The translations under genes and the position numbers were made by a program. This document shows, in pieces, positions 52,491 to 61,410 of a DNA stretch of 64,000 nucleotides. The stretch covers positions 255,501 through 319,500 of the forward strand of contig NZ_FOCF01000004.1 in assembly GCF_900110035.1 (NCBI RefSeq), read 5' to 3'. The number at the start of each line of letters is the position of its first letter. Position 1 is the stretch's first letter. Origin of the DNA: Sphingomonas gellani. Lineage in GTDB: Bacteria; Pseudomonadota; Alphaproteobacteria; Sphingomonadales; Sphingomonadaceae. The notes beneath the pieces are model-generated. The model was not told the origin of the DNA. It did not search any database and saw nothing but the letters and a program-made list of their open reading frames with translations.

Positions 52491-52907
52491 CGGCACGGCC
52501 GTGCGCAAATAGCGCGCCATCCGATCCAGGTCGGCATCGTCCCAGTAATAAACCACCTCCGACAACAGCACGAGGTCGAACGAACCCTCCGGCGCTTCTT
52601 CGGGCAGGCGCCGCTTTTCCACGGAAACCTGGGGCAGCGCGGCGCAGCGTCTCCGCGCGGCGGCCAGCGCCGTGTCCGATACGTCGACGGCGAGCAGGCG
52701 GTCGCAGCGTGGTGCCAGGCGCTCGGTCAGGACGCCGTTCGCGCACCCCACCTCCAGCACCGACGCGAAGCGGTCGCGCGGCAGGGCGGCCAGCGTGTGG
52801 TCGTATTTCGCGCGTTCATAGGGACTGGTCTCGAACTCCCAGGGGTCGCCCTTTTCGCGGTACAGGTCCTCGAAATAATCCGAGTCGATCGATCGTTCAC
52901 GCCGCAT
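52326..52907 (-). CDS. NodS-like SAM-dependent methyltransferase
   Basis: 193 residues. Class I methyltransferase: LEVGCANGVLTERLA (SAM loop), LLAVDVSDTALAAARRRC, FDLVLLSEVVYYW and GGHLLLVHWTGETDY. The opening DSDYFEDLYREKGDPWEFETSPYERAKYDHTLAAL is characteristic of the NodS family, which N-methylates deacetylated chitooligosaccharides in rhizobia. It overlaps the PIG-L gene by 11 bp, which suits methylation of an amine freed by the deacetylase. That coupling is inference. Confidence 0.92.
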   Translation of the reverse strand: MRRERSIDSDYFEDLYREKGDPWEFETSPYERAKYDHTLAALPRDRFASVLEVGCANGVLTERLAPRCDRLLAVDVSDTALAAARRRCAALPQVSVEKRRLPEEAPEGSFDLVLLSEVVYYWDDADLDRMARYLRTAVPSGGHLLLVHWTGETDYPKSGDDAVATLRHLLDRAVEIVAEERRDRYRLDLWRRA

Positions 52908-53658
52908 CGCGTAGCTCCAGCAAAAGGGTATGCGTGGCGTCCACCAGCCGCCTCATCGGGCGGGGCAGAACGAAGTGTTGTTCCGCCCCGGTGATCCGGC
53001 CGCCGAGCTGCGTGCGATGCTTCTCGAGCGCAACGCGCTGCACGCCGCGCCACCGGGTCGCGGGCAGCGCATGGACGCGTACGCCAGACAGGCGCCGATC
53101 CAGGTCCTTCACCGTCCAGCCCCACACCGCATAGAAGAGCGGCCGGGTACGCAGACGCCGCGCCACCACCTCCGCCAGCCATGCCGCCGCTTCGTGGTCG
53201 CAATGCGGATCGCCCTGCCAACTCGCCACCACCTGGCGGATGCGGCGACGGCGGCACAGCGCGACCAGACGGCGAACGGTCCGTTCGAACTCGGGACTGT
53301 CGGGGGTAAAGGGCGAGGCATCGGACCAGCCCAGCTCGACTGCCGGTCTGTCCAGACCCAGCGTCCGAAGCGCCGCACCGGCCTCCGCCGCACGAACGCG
53401 GGCGATCCGGGCGGGTGACCAGTTCGGCGCACCGACATGGCTGCCCGACCCGTCGGTCAGGAACGCGACCGTGACGTCCGCGCGTGCGGCACACAGCCCC
53501 GCGATCAGCCCGCCGGCGCCCAGCGTCTCGTCGTCGGGATGCGGTGCCAGCACCAGCCATCCGCCGGACCGGGCCGCAGACCCAGCCGCCATCGGCTGCG
53601 CGCGGCGCAACAACCGTCCCCAACTGCTCCGCCCCGTGTTCAACCGTTCCGGGCTCAC
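52897..53658 (-). CDS. PIG-L/LmbE-family deacetylase
   Basis: 253 residues. Zinc-binding LAPHPDDETLGAGGLI and the downstream QGDPHCDHEAAAWL identify the PIG-L fold, which removes acetyl groups from N-acetylglucosamine-type substrates. The start is one of three consecutive GTGs (53658, 53661, 53664); 53658 overlaps the acyl-CoA dehydrogenase stop as GTGA. No signal peptide. Situated between an acyl-CoA dehydrogenase and a NodS-like methyltransferase. Confidence 0.92.
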   Translation of the reverse strand: MSPERLNTGRSSWGRLLRRAQPMAAGSAARSGGWLVLAPHPDDETLGAGGLIAGLCAARADVTVAFLTDGSGSHVGAPNWSPARIARVRAAEAGAALRTLGLDRPAVELGWSDASPFTPDSPEFERTVRRLVALCRRRRIRQVVASWQGDPHCDHEAAAWLAEVVARRLRTRPLFYAVWGWTVKDLDRRLSGVRVHALPATRWRGVQRVALEKHRTQLGGRITGAEQHFVLPRPMRRLVDATHTLLLELRDAA

Positions 53659-54746
53659 CACCACGGATCGTCGCCCCAGCAGTCGCCCTCCAACCACGCG
53701 GCCGCCGCACGGTCGCGGGCCTGGTCGGGTACCGGCTGGCGCAGATAAAGGCCCAGGTCGCGGGTGATCCGGTCGACGCGGCTGCCATCGAAAAAGGACG
53801 CGGTTCCGATCGCCCGCGCTGCGCCCTCCATCGCCTGCAAGGCCGCGTCCTCGACGATGCCACGAGTCATCAGCACATGCGCGATCGCCTCCGGCCGGGC
53901 CGCTTCCGCCAGGTGGGCGGCACGCGCGACCCATTGGCCGGCCGATCGCGTGGCGGCGACGGACCGCCCGAAGCGTGCTCGCTGGATCGGGTCGTCGCCC
54001 TTGGCCGTGGCGACCAGATGGTCCCGCCAATGGCGCATCAACGCCTCCGCCGCGCCAAGCTGCACAGCCGTGAAGCGCCATGCGCCCGCCGAAAAGCGCG
54101 GCTCCCGCTCGTAATCGTCCGGGCCGCCGATCAGCGCCTCCGCGCCGATGGCGATGCCGTCGAAATCATAGATCCCGCTCATCGTGCCACGCATCCCGCG
54201 CACCTGCCACGCCGTGTTGTCGGCGCGGGCAGGCTCTGCCGCGATGTCGACCAGCACCATGCGCTTGCGCCTCGTGCCGTCTCGCGCCGTGATCAACGCG
54301 CGGTCGAGATGCCCAGCGCCCGTGGCGAAGCTTTTCGCGCCGGTCAGGCGGTATCCGCCGGACGCCGCTTGCAAGGTCATGCCCGGCTGCGGTTCGGTGT
54401 TCCACACGCCATAGGTCAGGCCATCCGCCAGGGATCGTTCCAACGCTTGCCGTTGTTCGTCGTCGCCATAGCAACGAACCAGCTGGATCGCGTTGACGTG
54501 CCCCTCGAACACGCGACCCAGGCTCAGGTCCGCGCCGCCCACCAGCCGCAATGCGGTGCGCAGGCGATCCACCGCGTCTTCATCCTCGATTGTGGCAAAG
54601 GCGGACAGTGCGCCGGCGTCGCCCAGCGCGGCCAGACGCTCCTGCGGGAAGGTTTCCGGGCCATTCTGCCGGTCCCATTCGCGGGCCAGCGCTCGGATCC
54701 TGTGCACCGTCGCGTCGGCTCCTGATCCGCCGGTCGTTGTCAGCAA
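53655..54746 (-). CDS. Acyl-CoA dehydrogenase-like protein
   Basis: 363 residues. Shows the three-part acyl-CoA dehydrogenase fold: helical N-terminus, beta middle with TYGVWNTEPQPGMTLQAASGGYRLTGAKSFATGAGHLDRALI, and a helical C-terminus. It is shorter than typical enzymes, and no clear catalytic Glu can be placed by eye. The start is TTG 54746 with GGGGAG 7 nt upstream. First gene of a three-gene overlapping set with PIG-L and NodS-like proteins. It may act on an acyl or amine group of the same product rather than in beta-oxidation. Confidence 0.88.
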   Translation of the reverse strand: MLTTTGGSGADATVHRIRALAREWDRQNGPETFPQERLAALGDAGALSAFATIEDEDAVDRLRTALRLVGGADLSLGRVFEGHVNAIQLVRCYGDDEQRQALERSLADGLTYGVWNTEPQPGMTLQAASGGYRLTGAKSFATGAGHLDRALITARDGTRRKRMVLVDIAAEPARADNTAWQVRGMRGTMSGIYDFDGIAIGAEALIGGPDDYEREPRFSAGAWRFTAVQLGAAEALMRHWRDHLVATAKGDDPIQRARFGRSVAATRSAGQWVARAAHLAEAARPEAIAHVLMTRGIVEDAALQAMEGAARAIGTASFFDGSRVDRITRDLGLYLRQPVPDQARDRAAAAWLEGDCWGDDPWW

Positions 54747-54832
54747 TGCTTGGCTCCCCCCTGTGTATGGTCGTTGAGCGCGTCGACAGCCACCATGGTT
54801 CCAGCGGCCGCCAGCTAACGCATCAGTTTCGA

Positions 54833-56128
54833 TCAGGCCCCGCGCGCCGCACGGGCGGCGGAGCGCCGGCGCAGCCAGTGGAGCAGGCCGCTGCCGAACA
54901 GAAACGCGGGCGTCAGGCCTATCAGCACCGCCAGCATGCGCGTCGCCAGCCCGCAGACCGACCCGTCATGCAGCGGGCGCACCCAGCTGACCCACTGTGT
55001 GCCCGTATTGCCGTTCCGCACATCATGCACCGCCAGTATCTTGGCGGAGAACCGGTCGATGAACACATAGCTGCCTGGAAAACGTCGGTGCGGATCGCCG
55101 GGCACCTGGAACCGCGCCCTGATCGGCGCATCGGGAGCGCTTGGCATGTCGAAGAAACGCAGCCGGCCGTCGGGCATCGCGCGTTGCGCGACGGCCAGCG
55201 CGTGAACGATGTCGATCGGTTCGGCGCGGTGGACGATCGGCTTCGGGTCGGGAATGGCGGTGGGCCTGAACAGCGCCTGCGTCACGGGTGGCAGCGCCAG
55301 CAGGACTCCCGTGGCGACCAGCACGAGGAGGAGCCCGAAGCTTGCCAGGCCGGACAGCTTGTGCAGGTCGCGGATGCGGCGGATCGGCGCGGCACCGCGC
55401 TTGACCGCGATCGCCTTGCGCCAGGTGCCGCGCGGCCACCACGCCGCCATGCCGCTGACGAGCAGGAACATCATTGCGACGCCTGACCAGCCGACCACCT
55501 GTTCCCCCGCCGCCCCGGCGAGCAACTGCATGTGCAGTTCGTAGATCCAGCTCATCAGATAGCCGCCCCAGGGTTCCGCGCGCAGGATGCGGGACCCGTC
55601 GGGGGAGAACCACACCATCTCCCGCTCACCCCGATGGCCGGGCGCGGGGTAGTAGCGGGCCTGGATCGGTTCGCCGGCATTGGTCACCTCGAACGACCAC
55701 TTGCCGCCGGCATCGTGCCAGCGCGCGCGGCCCGTCGCCAGCGCGCGGTCCCATGCGGGCGAGCGCAGGTCGGGCGTAGAACCGGCATGGTCCGAATGGA
55801 CGGCGGGGTGCAGCGCCGCGTCGATGTCGGTGTAGAACACCAGCATCGATCCCGTCGCGCCGAGCAGCGCGAACAGCAGTCCCAGGCTGAGCCCGAGGCA
55901 CAGGTGCAGGCGCCGCAGGAGGATGCGCGTACGAGAAGCGGCGGAGCGCGAGGGCGCGTGTAGATTGGCGGTGAGTGCCGCTCGATCTTCGGACTGGTTT
56001 CGTGTGCGAGGGATATCCGCACGCACCGTTATCGGCAGGGGGCCTGCTGCGGCCTCGCGGGATTGGACTTGGACCATCGACGGAACTCGCGCCGGCCCGG
56101 TGCGCGACACGCACGGGCCCGTGTTCAT
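54833..56128 (-). CDS. PepSY-associated membrane protein (possible metal reductase)
   Basis: About 431 residues. Membrane helices appear near LCLGLSLGLLFALLGATGSMLVF, GWSGVAMMFLLVSGMAAWW, LSGLASFGLLLVLVATGVLLAL and MLAVLIGLTPAFLFGSGLLHWL, with PepSY-type periplasmic parts between (WRWHDAGGKW-like and PGSYVFIDRFSAKILAVHDVR). HLC and LHMQLLAG contain the conserved His residues. Such proteins often stand next to TonB-dependent receptors and may reduce siderophore- or chelate-bound metal. Start uncertain: ATG 56128 chosen, ATG 56077 possible. It follows a DUF2946 gene by 34 bp. Confidence 0.88.
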   Translation of the reverse strand: MNTGPCVSRTGPARVPSMVQVQSREAAAGPLPITVRADIPRTRNQSEDRAALTANLHAPSRSAASRTRILLRRLHLCLGLSLGLLFALLGATGSMLVFYTDIDAALHPAVHSDHAGSTPDLRSPAWDRALATGRARWHDAGGKWSFEVTNAGEPIQARYYPAPGHRGEREMVWFSPDGSRILRAEPWGGYLMSWIYELHMQLLAGAAGEQVVGWSGVAMMFLLVSGMAAWWPRGTWRKAIAVKRGAAPIRRIRDLHKLSGLASFGLLLVLVATGVLLALPPVTQALFRPTAIPDPKPIVHRAEPIDIVHALAVAQRAMPDGRLRFFDMPSAPDAPIRARFQVPGDPHRRFPGSYVFIDRFSAKILAVHDVRNGNTGTQWVSWVRPLHDGSVCGLATRMLAVLIGLTPAFLFGSGLLHWLRRRSAARAARGA

Positions 56129-56162
56129 GGCCGCGCCGAGCGGATCGGCACGGAAGGACGGG

Positions 56163-56564
56163 TCAGTGCGTCGCCGGCGGCCCGCGCAGGGGTGGGCGAA
56201 GATGCGTTCGGCCGACCGGTGCCGGCAGCGGGGCGCCGTGAAGCGCGATGGCCATGACAAAGGCAAGGAACGCGACCAGCTGAATGGGATCGACTGCATC
56301 CAGCGCCGCCGCAGACAGCCCGGCAAAGGCGCAGGGCATATCCGGCTTGTCATGGCCGCGCGGTCGATCGTGATCGGGCATGCCGCCATGCATGCTCGCC
56401 GCGTCCTCAGCAGGCGCCATGCCCGAACAGACCGTCATGGCGATGCGGCCATGATCGGTTGCGATCATGTAACCGGTCGGCACCAACAGCTTCAGCAGCA
56501 GTGTCGCGGCGCAGATCAGCACCGTCAGCTGGCGTTGCGCGAAAAGGTGCCGGATCGCCTGCAC
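56163..56564 (-). CDS. DUF2946-family protein, second copy
   Basis: 133 residues from GTG 56564 (VQAIRHLF...). Shares the pattern of the copy at 14357-14905: a membrane helix ending in LLVPTGYM, a His/Met-rich middle (MHGGMPDHDRPRGHDKPDMPCAF) and a C-terminal hydrophobic helix (IQLVAFLAFVMAIALHG). The frame is open to ATG 56684, but that start would leave only 15 bp to the divergent autotransporter gene. Adjacent to PepSY, as expected for a metal-handling module. Confidence 0.78.
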   Translation of the reverse strand: MQAIRHLFAQRQLTVLICAATLLLKLLVPTGYMIATDHGRIAMTVCSGMAPAEDAASMHGGMPDHDRPRGHDKPDMPCAFAGLSAAALDAVDPIQLVAFLAFVMAIALHGAPLPAPVGRTHLRPPLRGPPATH

Positions 56565-56609
56565 GCGCCGGTGCCTACCCACGATCCCGCGCTCTGTCAC
56601 CCGGTGATC

Positions 56610-56628
56610 AAAGGCACCGGGAGCCTTT
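56610..56628. promoter_or_regulatory. Inverted repeat in the divergent DUF2946/autotransporter spacer
   Basis: AAAGGC (56610-56615) ACCGGGA GCCTTT (56623-56628), a 6-bp inverted repeat with a 7-nt spacer about 70 bp upstream of the autotransporter start. Possible operator for either gene. Confidence 0.35.
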
Positions 56629-56699
56629 AATCTGAGGGCATCAAGGCATTCGTTCGTCGGCTCCGTCTGGGTGTCAGAAGACATCCGAAGGGGATCGAA

Positions 56700-59600
56700 T
56701 TGCTGTACCGTGTGCTTCTCGCGTCATCCGCCACGCTCGCCATGACGGCCGCAGCCTCCGCGCAGACGGTTATCGACACGAAGCGGACCGCCGCCGTGCG
56801 TACCTCCACCGTCAAGAACGGCGCCGCCGACAATATCAGCATCGTCGCGGCGGGCAGCATCGTGCCGACGTCCGGCCCGGCGGTGACCATCGACAGCAAC
56901 AACAGCGTCACCAATGGCGGCACGATCCAGGTCACCGACTCGAACAACGCGACCGGCATCCTGGTCCAGGCGGGGGTGAGCGGCGGCATCACCAACAGCG
57001 GCAAGATCATCGTCGACGAAACCTATGCGCCGACCGACGCCGACAAGGACGGCGACCTGGACGGCCCGTTCGCGCAGGGCAGCGGGCGCACCGGCATCCG
57101 CACGGCCGGCGCCTTCACCGGCGCGATCGCGAACAGTGGCGAGATAACGGTGAAGGGCAACGATTCCGCCGGCATCTATCTGGGCGGGCCGCTGACCGGC
57201 ACGGTCTCCAACTCCGGCAAGATCAGCGTGCTGGGCGACCGCACGGTGGGCGTACGCCTCGCTCCGGTGAGTGGCACCGTCACGCTGGGTGGCAGCATCA
57301 GCGCGGTTGGACGCGACGCGGTCGGCGCAAGACTGGACGGCGATGTCGGCGGCGCGCTGGTGGTGGAGGGGCTGATCGGCTCGACCGGTTATCGCTACAC
57401 CACCATGCCGGCCGATCCGTCGAAGCTGGATGCGGACGACCTGTTGCAAGGCGGCTCCGCGCTGATCGTGGCAGGGAACGTGGCCGGCGGGATCACCCTG
57501 TCGGGCGCGACCGACAAGCTGGGCGATGTCATCACCTATGGCGCCGCTCCGGCGTTCCAGATCGGGGCCGCCGACCGGGCGGTGGCGATCGGTGCGGTCA
57601 GCGGCAGCAACCCCGCGACGGGGCTGGCCATCAACGGCCGGGTCACGGGCAGCGCCGTCTATAGCGGGGTCGCCGCAACGGGGCTGGCGATCGGTGGCTT
57701 GGGCGGCCGGGTGACGATCGCGGGCGGCGTGTCGGTCGGCGGCACCGTGCAGGCGGTCGCCAACGCCGCTTCCGCAACGGCGATCCGCTTCGGGGCTGGT
57801 GCCACCACGCCGGAATTGAGGATGGGCGGCACGGTCAGCGCCACCGGCGGCGGCATGGCGACGACGCAGTCGGTGGCGGTGCTGATCGACACAGGCGCAT
57901 CGGTGCCGACGATCCGCAACACCGGGACGATCCGCGCGGCCGCGACGGGCGCCGGTGCGGCGGCGATCGTCGACCGCACCGGGGGCCTGACGCTGATCGA
58001 GAACAGCGGGACCATCGCGGCGGCCGGGGCCGATGCGGCGCGCTCCATTGCAATCGACCTGTCGGCGAACACCAGCGGTGCGGTGGTGCGCCAGACCGCC
58101 CCCAGCGCCGGCGCGGCACCGACGATCACCGGCGCAATCCGCTTCGGCACCGGCAGCGACCGGCTGGATGTGGCGGCCGGATCGATCGGCGGTGACGTGG
58201 CGTTCGGGGCGGGCGACAACCGGCTCGACATGAGCGGCGCGAGCACCTTCGGCGGCACCGCGACCTTTGGCGGCGGCGCCGACACGATCGCGATCGGTGG
58301 CACCGCGAGCTTCAACGGAACGGCCGATTTCGCCGGCGGCGGCGCGGATACGCTTGCGATCAGCGGCAAGGGCGTGTTCGCCGGCCGCCTGATCAACGCC
58401 CAGAACCTGGCCGTGACGGTCGCTCCCGGCGGCGGCACATTCGCGGTTAGCGGGGGCGCCACGATCGGCTCGCTCGCGCTGGGCGACCAATCGATCCTGT
58501 CCGTCGCGCTGGACAAGGCGAACCCGACGGCCAACCTGATCCAGGTCAACGGCGCGACCACGATCGGGGCGGGCAGCCAGTTGGCCCTGCGCGTGGCCGG
58601 GGGCGCGGACGTCACGGGGCGCTATGTCGTGCTGCGCTCCGGCACGCTGACGGGCGGCCAGAACCTGACCCTGTCCAACACCGCCGTTCCCTTCCTCTAC
58701 AAGGGGGCGATCGTGGCGGCGGCGCCGAACGAGATCGCGGTGGACGTGATCCGCAAGGCGAAGACGGAGCTGGGCCTCAATGCCGCGGCGACCAGCGCGT
58801 TCGATGCGGTCGACACGGCGATCGGCAGCGACGCGAAGCTCGCCTCCGCGATCCGCGGCATCTATGACGGCGTCGCTTTCCGCGCGGCGATTGACCAGAT
58901 GCTGCCCAACTATTCTGGCGGCCTGTTCGAAAGCGTCACCCTGGCCTCCCGCGCGGCGGCCTCGCAATTGCGAGAGCCGGCGGGCAGCTATTCCGAAGAA
59001 GGCAGCTGGGGCTTCTGGCTCAGCCCGGTCGGATGGGATGCGTCGAAGGACGAACGGCGCACGACCAGCTACGACGTGCGCGGCTGGGGCCTGAGCAGCG
59101 GGTTGGAGCGCAAGACCGACATCGGCAATTTCGGCGTCTCGCTCGCCTATCTCAGTGGCCGCGACAAGGAGGGGCTGGCGGTCAACCGCATCAAGCACAA
59201 GCAATATGAGGTTGCGGGGTTCTGGCGCGGGCACTGGGGCGGGCTGGCGGCGCAGGTGCGCGGGGCGGCGGCGTTCGTGTCGTTCGACAGCGTCCGCCAG
59301 TTCGATGGCGTGCTGGGCACGGAGGCGGTGCAGCGTCGCGCCGATGCCGATTGGGACGGCATGCTGTATTCCGGGTCGGCCGCCGTCTCCTACGAACAGG
59401 CGGTCGGGCAGTTCAGCCTGCGCCCGGTCCTGGCGATCGACTATTACAAGCTTAACGAGGACGCCTATCGCGAAACCGGCGGCGGCAACGCATACGACCT
59501 AACGGTGCGCAAGCGGAGCAGCGACGAACTGGCCCTGACCGCCAGCCTGGCCGCCGGCATCAACTTCGGCGGGGCTCACCGGTACGACCAGTGGAGCCGG

Positions 59601-59840
59601 ATCGAGGTGGAGGGCGGCCGCCGCGAGCATATCGCGGGCGCGCTGGGCCGTACCACGGCCAGCTTCGGCAGCGGCGCCGCCTTCACGCTCGATCCCGAAA
59701 AGCGCGACAGCGGCTGGACCGGCCGCGTGCGCGCGATCACCGGCACCACCGAGATCCGCCTGAGCGGAGAGGTCGGCGCCGAACAACGCCTTGGCGATGT
59801 GGCGCTTTCCGCGCGCGCCGCCCTTCAGTTCGCCTTTTAG
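56700..59840 (+). CDS. Autotransporter outer-membrane protein
   Basis: 1046 residues. Signal peptide (LLASSATLAMTAAASAQT). The passenger (about 25-745) is made of short Gly/Asn/Ser/Thr-rich repeats with pattern N-S-G-x-I (for example GGITNSGKIIV, GAIANSGEITV, GTVSNSGKISV), giving a right-handed beta-helix. The C-terminal beta-barrel (about 770-1046) ends in ALQFAF, an autotransporter signature. The start is TTG 56700 with AAGGGGA about 6 nt upstream. Surface adhesin or exposed protein. Neighbours do not reveal a partner. Ends with a strong terminator. Confidence 0.93.
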   Translation: MLYRVLLASSATLAMTAAASAQTVIDTKRTAAVRTSTVKNGAADNISIVAAGSIVPTSGPAVTIDSNNSVTNGGTIQVTDSNNATGILVQAGVSGGITNSGKIIVDETYAPTDADKDGDLDGPFAQGSGRTGIRTAGAFTGAIANSGEITVKGNDSAGIYLGGPLTGTVSNSGKISVLGDRTVGVRLAPVSGTVTLGGSISAVGRDAVGARLDGDVGGALVVEGLIGSTGYRYTTMPADPSKLDADDLLQGGSALIVAGNVAGGITLSGATDKLGDVITYGAAPAFQIGAADRAVAIGAVSGSNPATGLAINGRVTGSAVYSGVAATGLAIGGLGGRVTIAGGVSVGGTVQAVANAASATAIRFGAGATTPELRMGGTVSATGGGMATTQSVAVLIDTGASVPTIRNTGTIRAAATGAGAAAIVDRTGGLTLIENSGTIAAAGADAARSIAIDLSANTSGAVVRQTAPSAGAAPTITGAIRFGTGSDRLDVAAGSIGGDVAFGAGDNRLDMSGASTFGGTATFGGGADTIAIGGTASFNGTADFAGGGADTLAISGKGVFAGRLINAQNLAVTVAPGGGTFAVSGGATIGSLALGDQSILSVALDKANPTANLIQVNGATTIGAGSQLALRVAGGADVTGRYVVLRSGTLTGGQNLTLSNTAVPFLYKGAIVAAAPNEIAVDVIRKAKTELGLNAAATSAFDAVDTAIGSDAKLASAIRGIYDGVAFRAAIDQMLPNYSGGLFESVTLASRAAASQLREPAGSYSEEGSWGFWLSPVGWDASKDERRTTSYDVRGWGLSSGLERKTDIGNFGVSLAYLSGRDKEGLAVNRIKHKQYEVAGFWRGHWGGLAAQVRGAAAFVSFDSVRQFDGVLGTEAVQRRADADWDGMLYSGSAAVSYEQAVGQFSLRPVLAIDYYKLNEDAYRETGGGNAYDLTVRKRSSDELALTASLAAGINFGGAHRYDQWSRIEVEGGRREHIAGALGRTTASFGSGAAFTLDPEKRDSGWTGRVRAITGTTEIRLSGEVGAEQRLGDVALSARAALQFAF

Positions 59841-59881
59841 GCGAAGCACCCGTGCGTCACCCCCCGCACGCGTGCACTACG

Positions 59882-59920
59882 GGAGCTCCACCGTCCCCAC
59901 GGTGGAGCTCCTTCTTTCTT
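59882..59920 (+). terminator. Rho-independent terminator after the autotransporter
   Basis: GGAGCTCCACCGT (59882-59894) and ACGGTGGAGCTCC (59899-59911) form a perfect 13-bp stem with a CCCC loop, followed by TTCTTTCTT. It separates the autotransporter from the sigma-factor operon. Confidence 0.92.
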
Positions 59921-59974
59921 GATGACGGTTCGGCTAGACGGCTGGCCATCCACCCCTTGCGACCGGTCAACGTC

Positions 59975-60478
59975 ATGCCGCCCCCCGGATCTCCCACAGG
60001 GATCGAGGCCGTCTTCCTCGCCAATCGGGACAAGCTGCTCCGCTTCCTCGCCGCGCGCGGTGCAGGGGATGCGGCCGAGGATCTGGTGCAGGATTTGTGG
60101 ATCAAGGTGTCGGGGCGGATGGATGGCCCGATCGGCAACCCGGTCGCTTATCTGTTCCGCGCCGCCGACATGCTGATGATCGACCGATATCGCGCGCGTC
60201 GGCAGGCGGAGCGGCGCGACCATGACTGGAGCGAGGGGCAGGGGGACACCGAACCACCTGCCGAGCGTGTGATCGCGGCACGGCAGGAGGCGGCGCGGGT
60301 TACGGAAACACTGGCGACGCTGGGAACGAGGGTAGAGACGATCTTCCGCCGCGCCCGGATGGATGGCGTGACGCAGCGGCAGATCGCGGCGGAACTGGGG
60401 ATCAGCGTCAGCACGGTCGAAAGCGACCTGCGCCTCGCCGCCCGTGCGCTCGCGGATCTGAAGGAACGGATGCGATGA
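59975..60478 (+). CDS. FecI-type ECF sigma factor
   Basis: 167 residues. Sigma-70 region 2 (LLRFLAARGAGDAAEDLVQDLWIKV, then NPVAYLFRAADMLMIDRYRARRQAERR) and region 4 (IFRRARMDGVTQRQIAAELGISVSTVESDLRLAARAL). Its stop overlaps the FecR start as ATGA (60475-60478). In FecIRA systems the sigma factor directs transcription of the receptor gene after a signal from the outer membrane. ATG 59975 is the start, a few bases after the upstream terminator region. Confidence 0.93.
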   Translation: MPPPGSPTGIEAVFLANRDKLLRFLAARGAGDAAEDLVQDLWIKVSGRMDGPIGNPVAYLFRAADMLMIDRYRARRQAERRDHDWSEGQGDTEPPAERVIAARQEAARVTETLATLGTRVETIFRRARMDGVTQRQIAAELGISVSTVESDLRLAARALADLKERMR

Positions 60479-61410
60479 CCGACCGGCATATCGATGACGA
60501 GGCGCTCGGTTGGGCGATCCGCATGGCGGAACCGGACGCCGATTGGGACGCGTTCGTCGCGTGGCTGGAGGGCGATGCCGGCCGCTCCGACCGCTACGAC
60601 CGCGCAGTCGCGATGCTGGACGATGCGGCGGCGGCGATGACGCGGGAGGCGGTGCCGGCACCAGCGGCCCCGATGCTTGCGGTGCCGTCCCCGATCGTCG
60701 CGCGACCCTCGCGGCGGCGGTGGATCGGCGGCGCGATCGCGGCGGCCGTGACCGGCGCGGTCGGGCTGGGCGTGTGGACCCAGATGCCGCAGCCCTATAC
60801 GGTCCGCACCGCGCCCGGCGAACAGCGCGTCGTAGCTCTGCAGGACGGCAGCAGCATCGCGCTGGCCGGCGCGTCGACGGTGCGGCTGGACCGCCGCGAT
60901 GCGCGGGTGGCCACGGTCGAGCGCGGCGAGATGCTGTTCGGGGTCCGTCACGATGCCGATCGCCCCTTCGCCGTGCAGGTCGCCGGGCTGAAGGTCGTCG
61001 ACCTCGGCACGGTGTTCGACGTGAAGACGGCCGCCGGCCACACCCAGGTGGCGGTGGCGGAGGGGGCCGTGATGGTTGATCCCGACGGTGCCGCGATGCG
61101 GCTGGGGCCGGGGCAGGCGATGGTCGCGGAGGGAACGACGCTGGAGCGGCGCACCGTGGCGACGGCCGATATCGGCGGATGGCGTCAGGGGCGACTTGCC
61201 TATGACGACGCCCCGCTGGCGGAGGTCGCGGCCGATCTGTCGCGGCAGCTGGGCCGGCGGGTCGCGGTGGCTCCGTCGCTAGCCCGCCGAAAATTCCGCG
61301 GCACGCTCGACATGGCGACGGTCGGACGGAAGCCGGCGCTGCTCGGCACGCTGCTCGATGTGACCGTGCGACAGGATGCGGAGGGCTGGACGCTGGAGCC
61401 GCGCCGGTGA
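60475..61410 (+). CDS. FecR-type anti-sigma/signal-transfer protein
   Basis: 311 residues. Cytoplasmic part about 1-80 binds the sigma factor; one membrane helix (WIGGAIAAAVTGAVGLGVW); the periplasmic FecR domain has YTVRTAPGEQRVVALQDGSSIALAGASTVRL and VAGLKVVDLGTVFDVKT; the C-terminal small domain has LAEVAADLSRQLGRRVAVAPSLARRKFRGTLD. Relays the receptor signal to FecI. It overlaps both neighbours (ATGA with FecI, GTGA with the receptor), so the three proteins are made together. Confidence 0.93.
   Translation: MTDRHIDDEALGWAIRMAEPDADWDAFVAWLEGDAGRSDRYDRAVAMLDDAAAAMTREAVPAPAAPMLAVPSPIVARPSRRRWIGGAIAAAVTGAVGLGVWTQMPQPYTVRTAPGEQRVVALQDGSSIALAGASTVRLDRRDARVATVERGEMLFGVRHDADRPFAVQVAGLKVVDLGTVFDVKTAAGHTQVAVAEGAVMVDPDGAAMRLGPGQAMVAEGTTLERRTVATADIGGWRQGRLAYDDAPLAEVAADLSRQLGRRVAVAPSLARRKFRGTLDMATVGRKPALLGTLLDVTVRQDAEGWTLEPRR

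Noticed and set aside
56724..59234. An open frame of over 800 codons antisense to the autotransporter
   Set aside because: Its composition is Arg/Ala/Gly-rich low complexity from the complement of a GC-rich gene; it has no domain pattern, and the plus-strand frame has a signal peptide, repeats and barrel.
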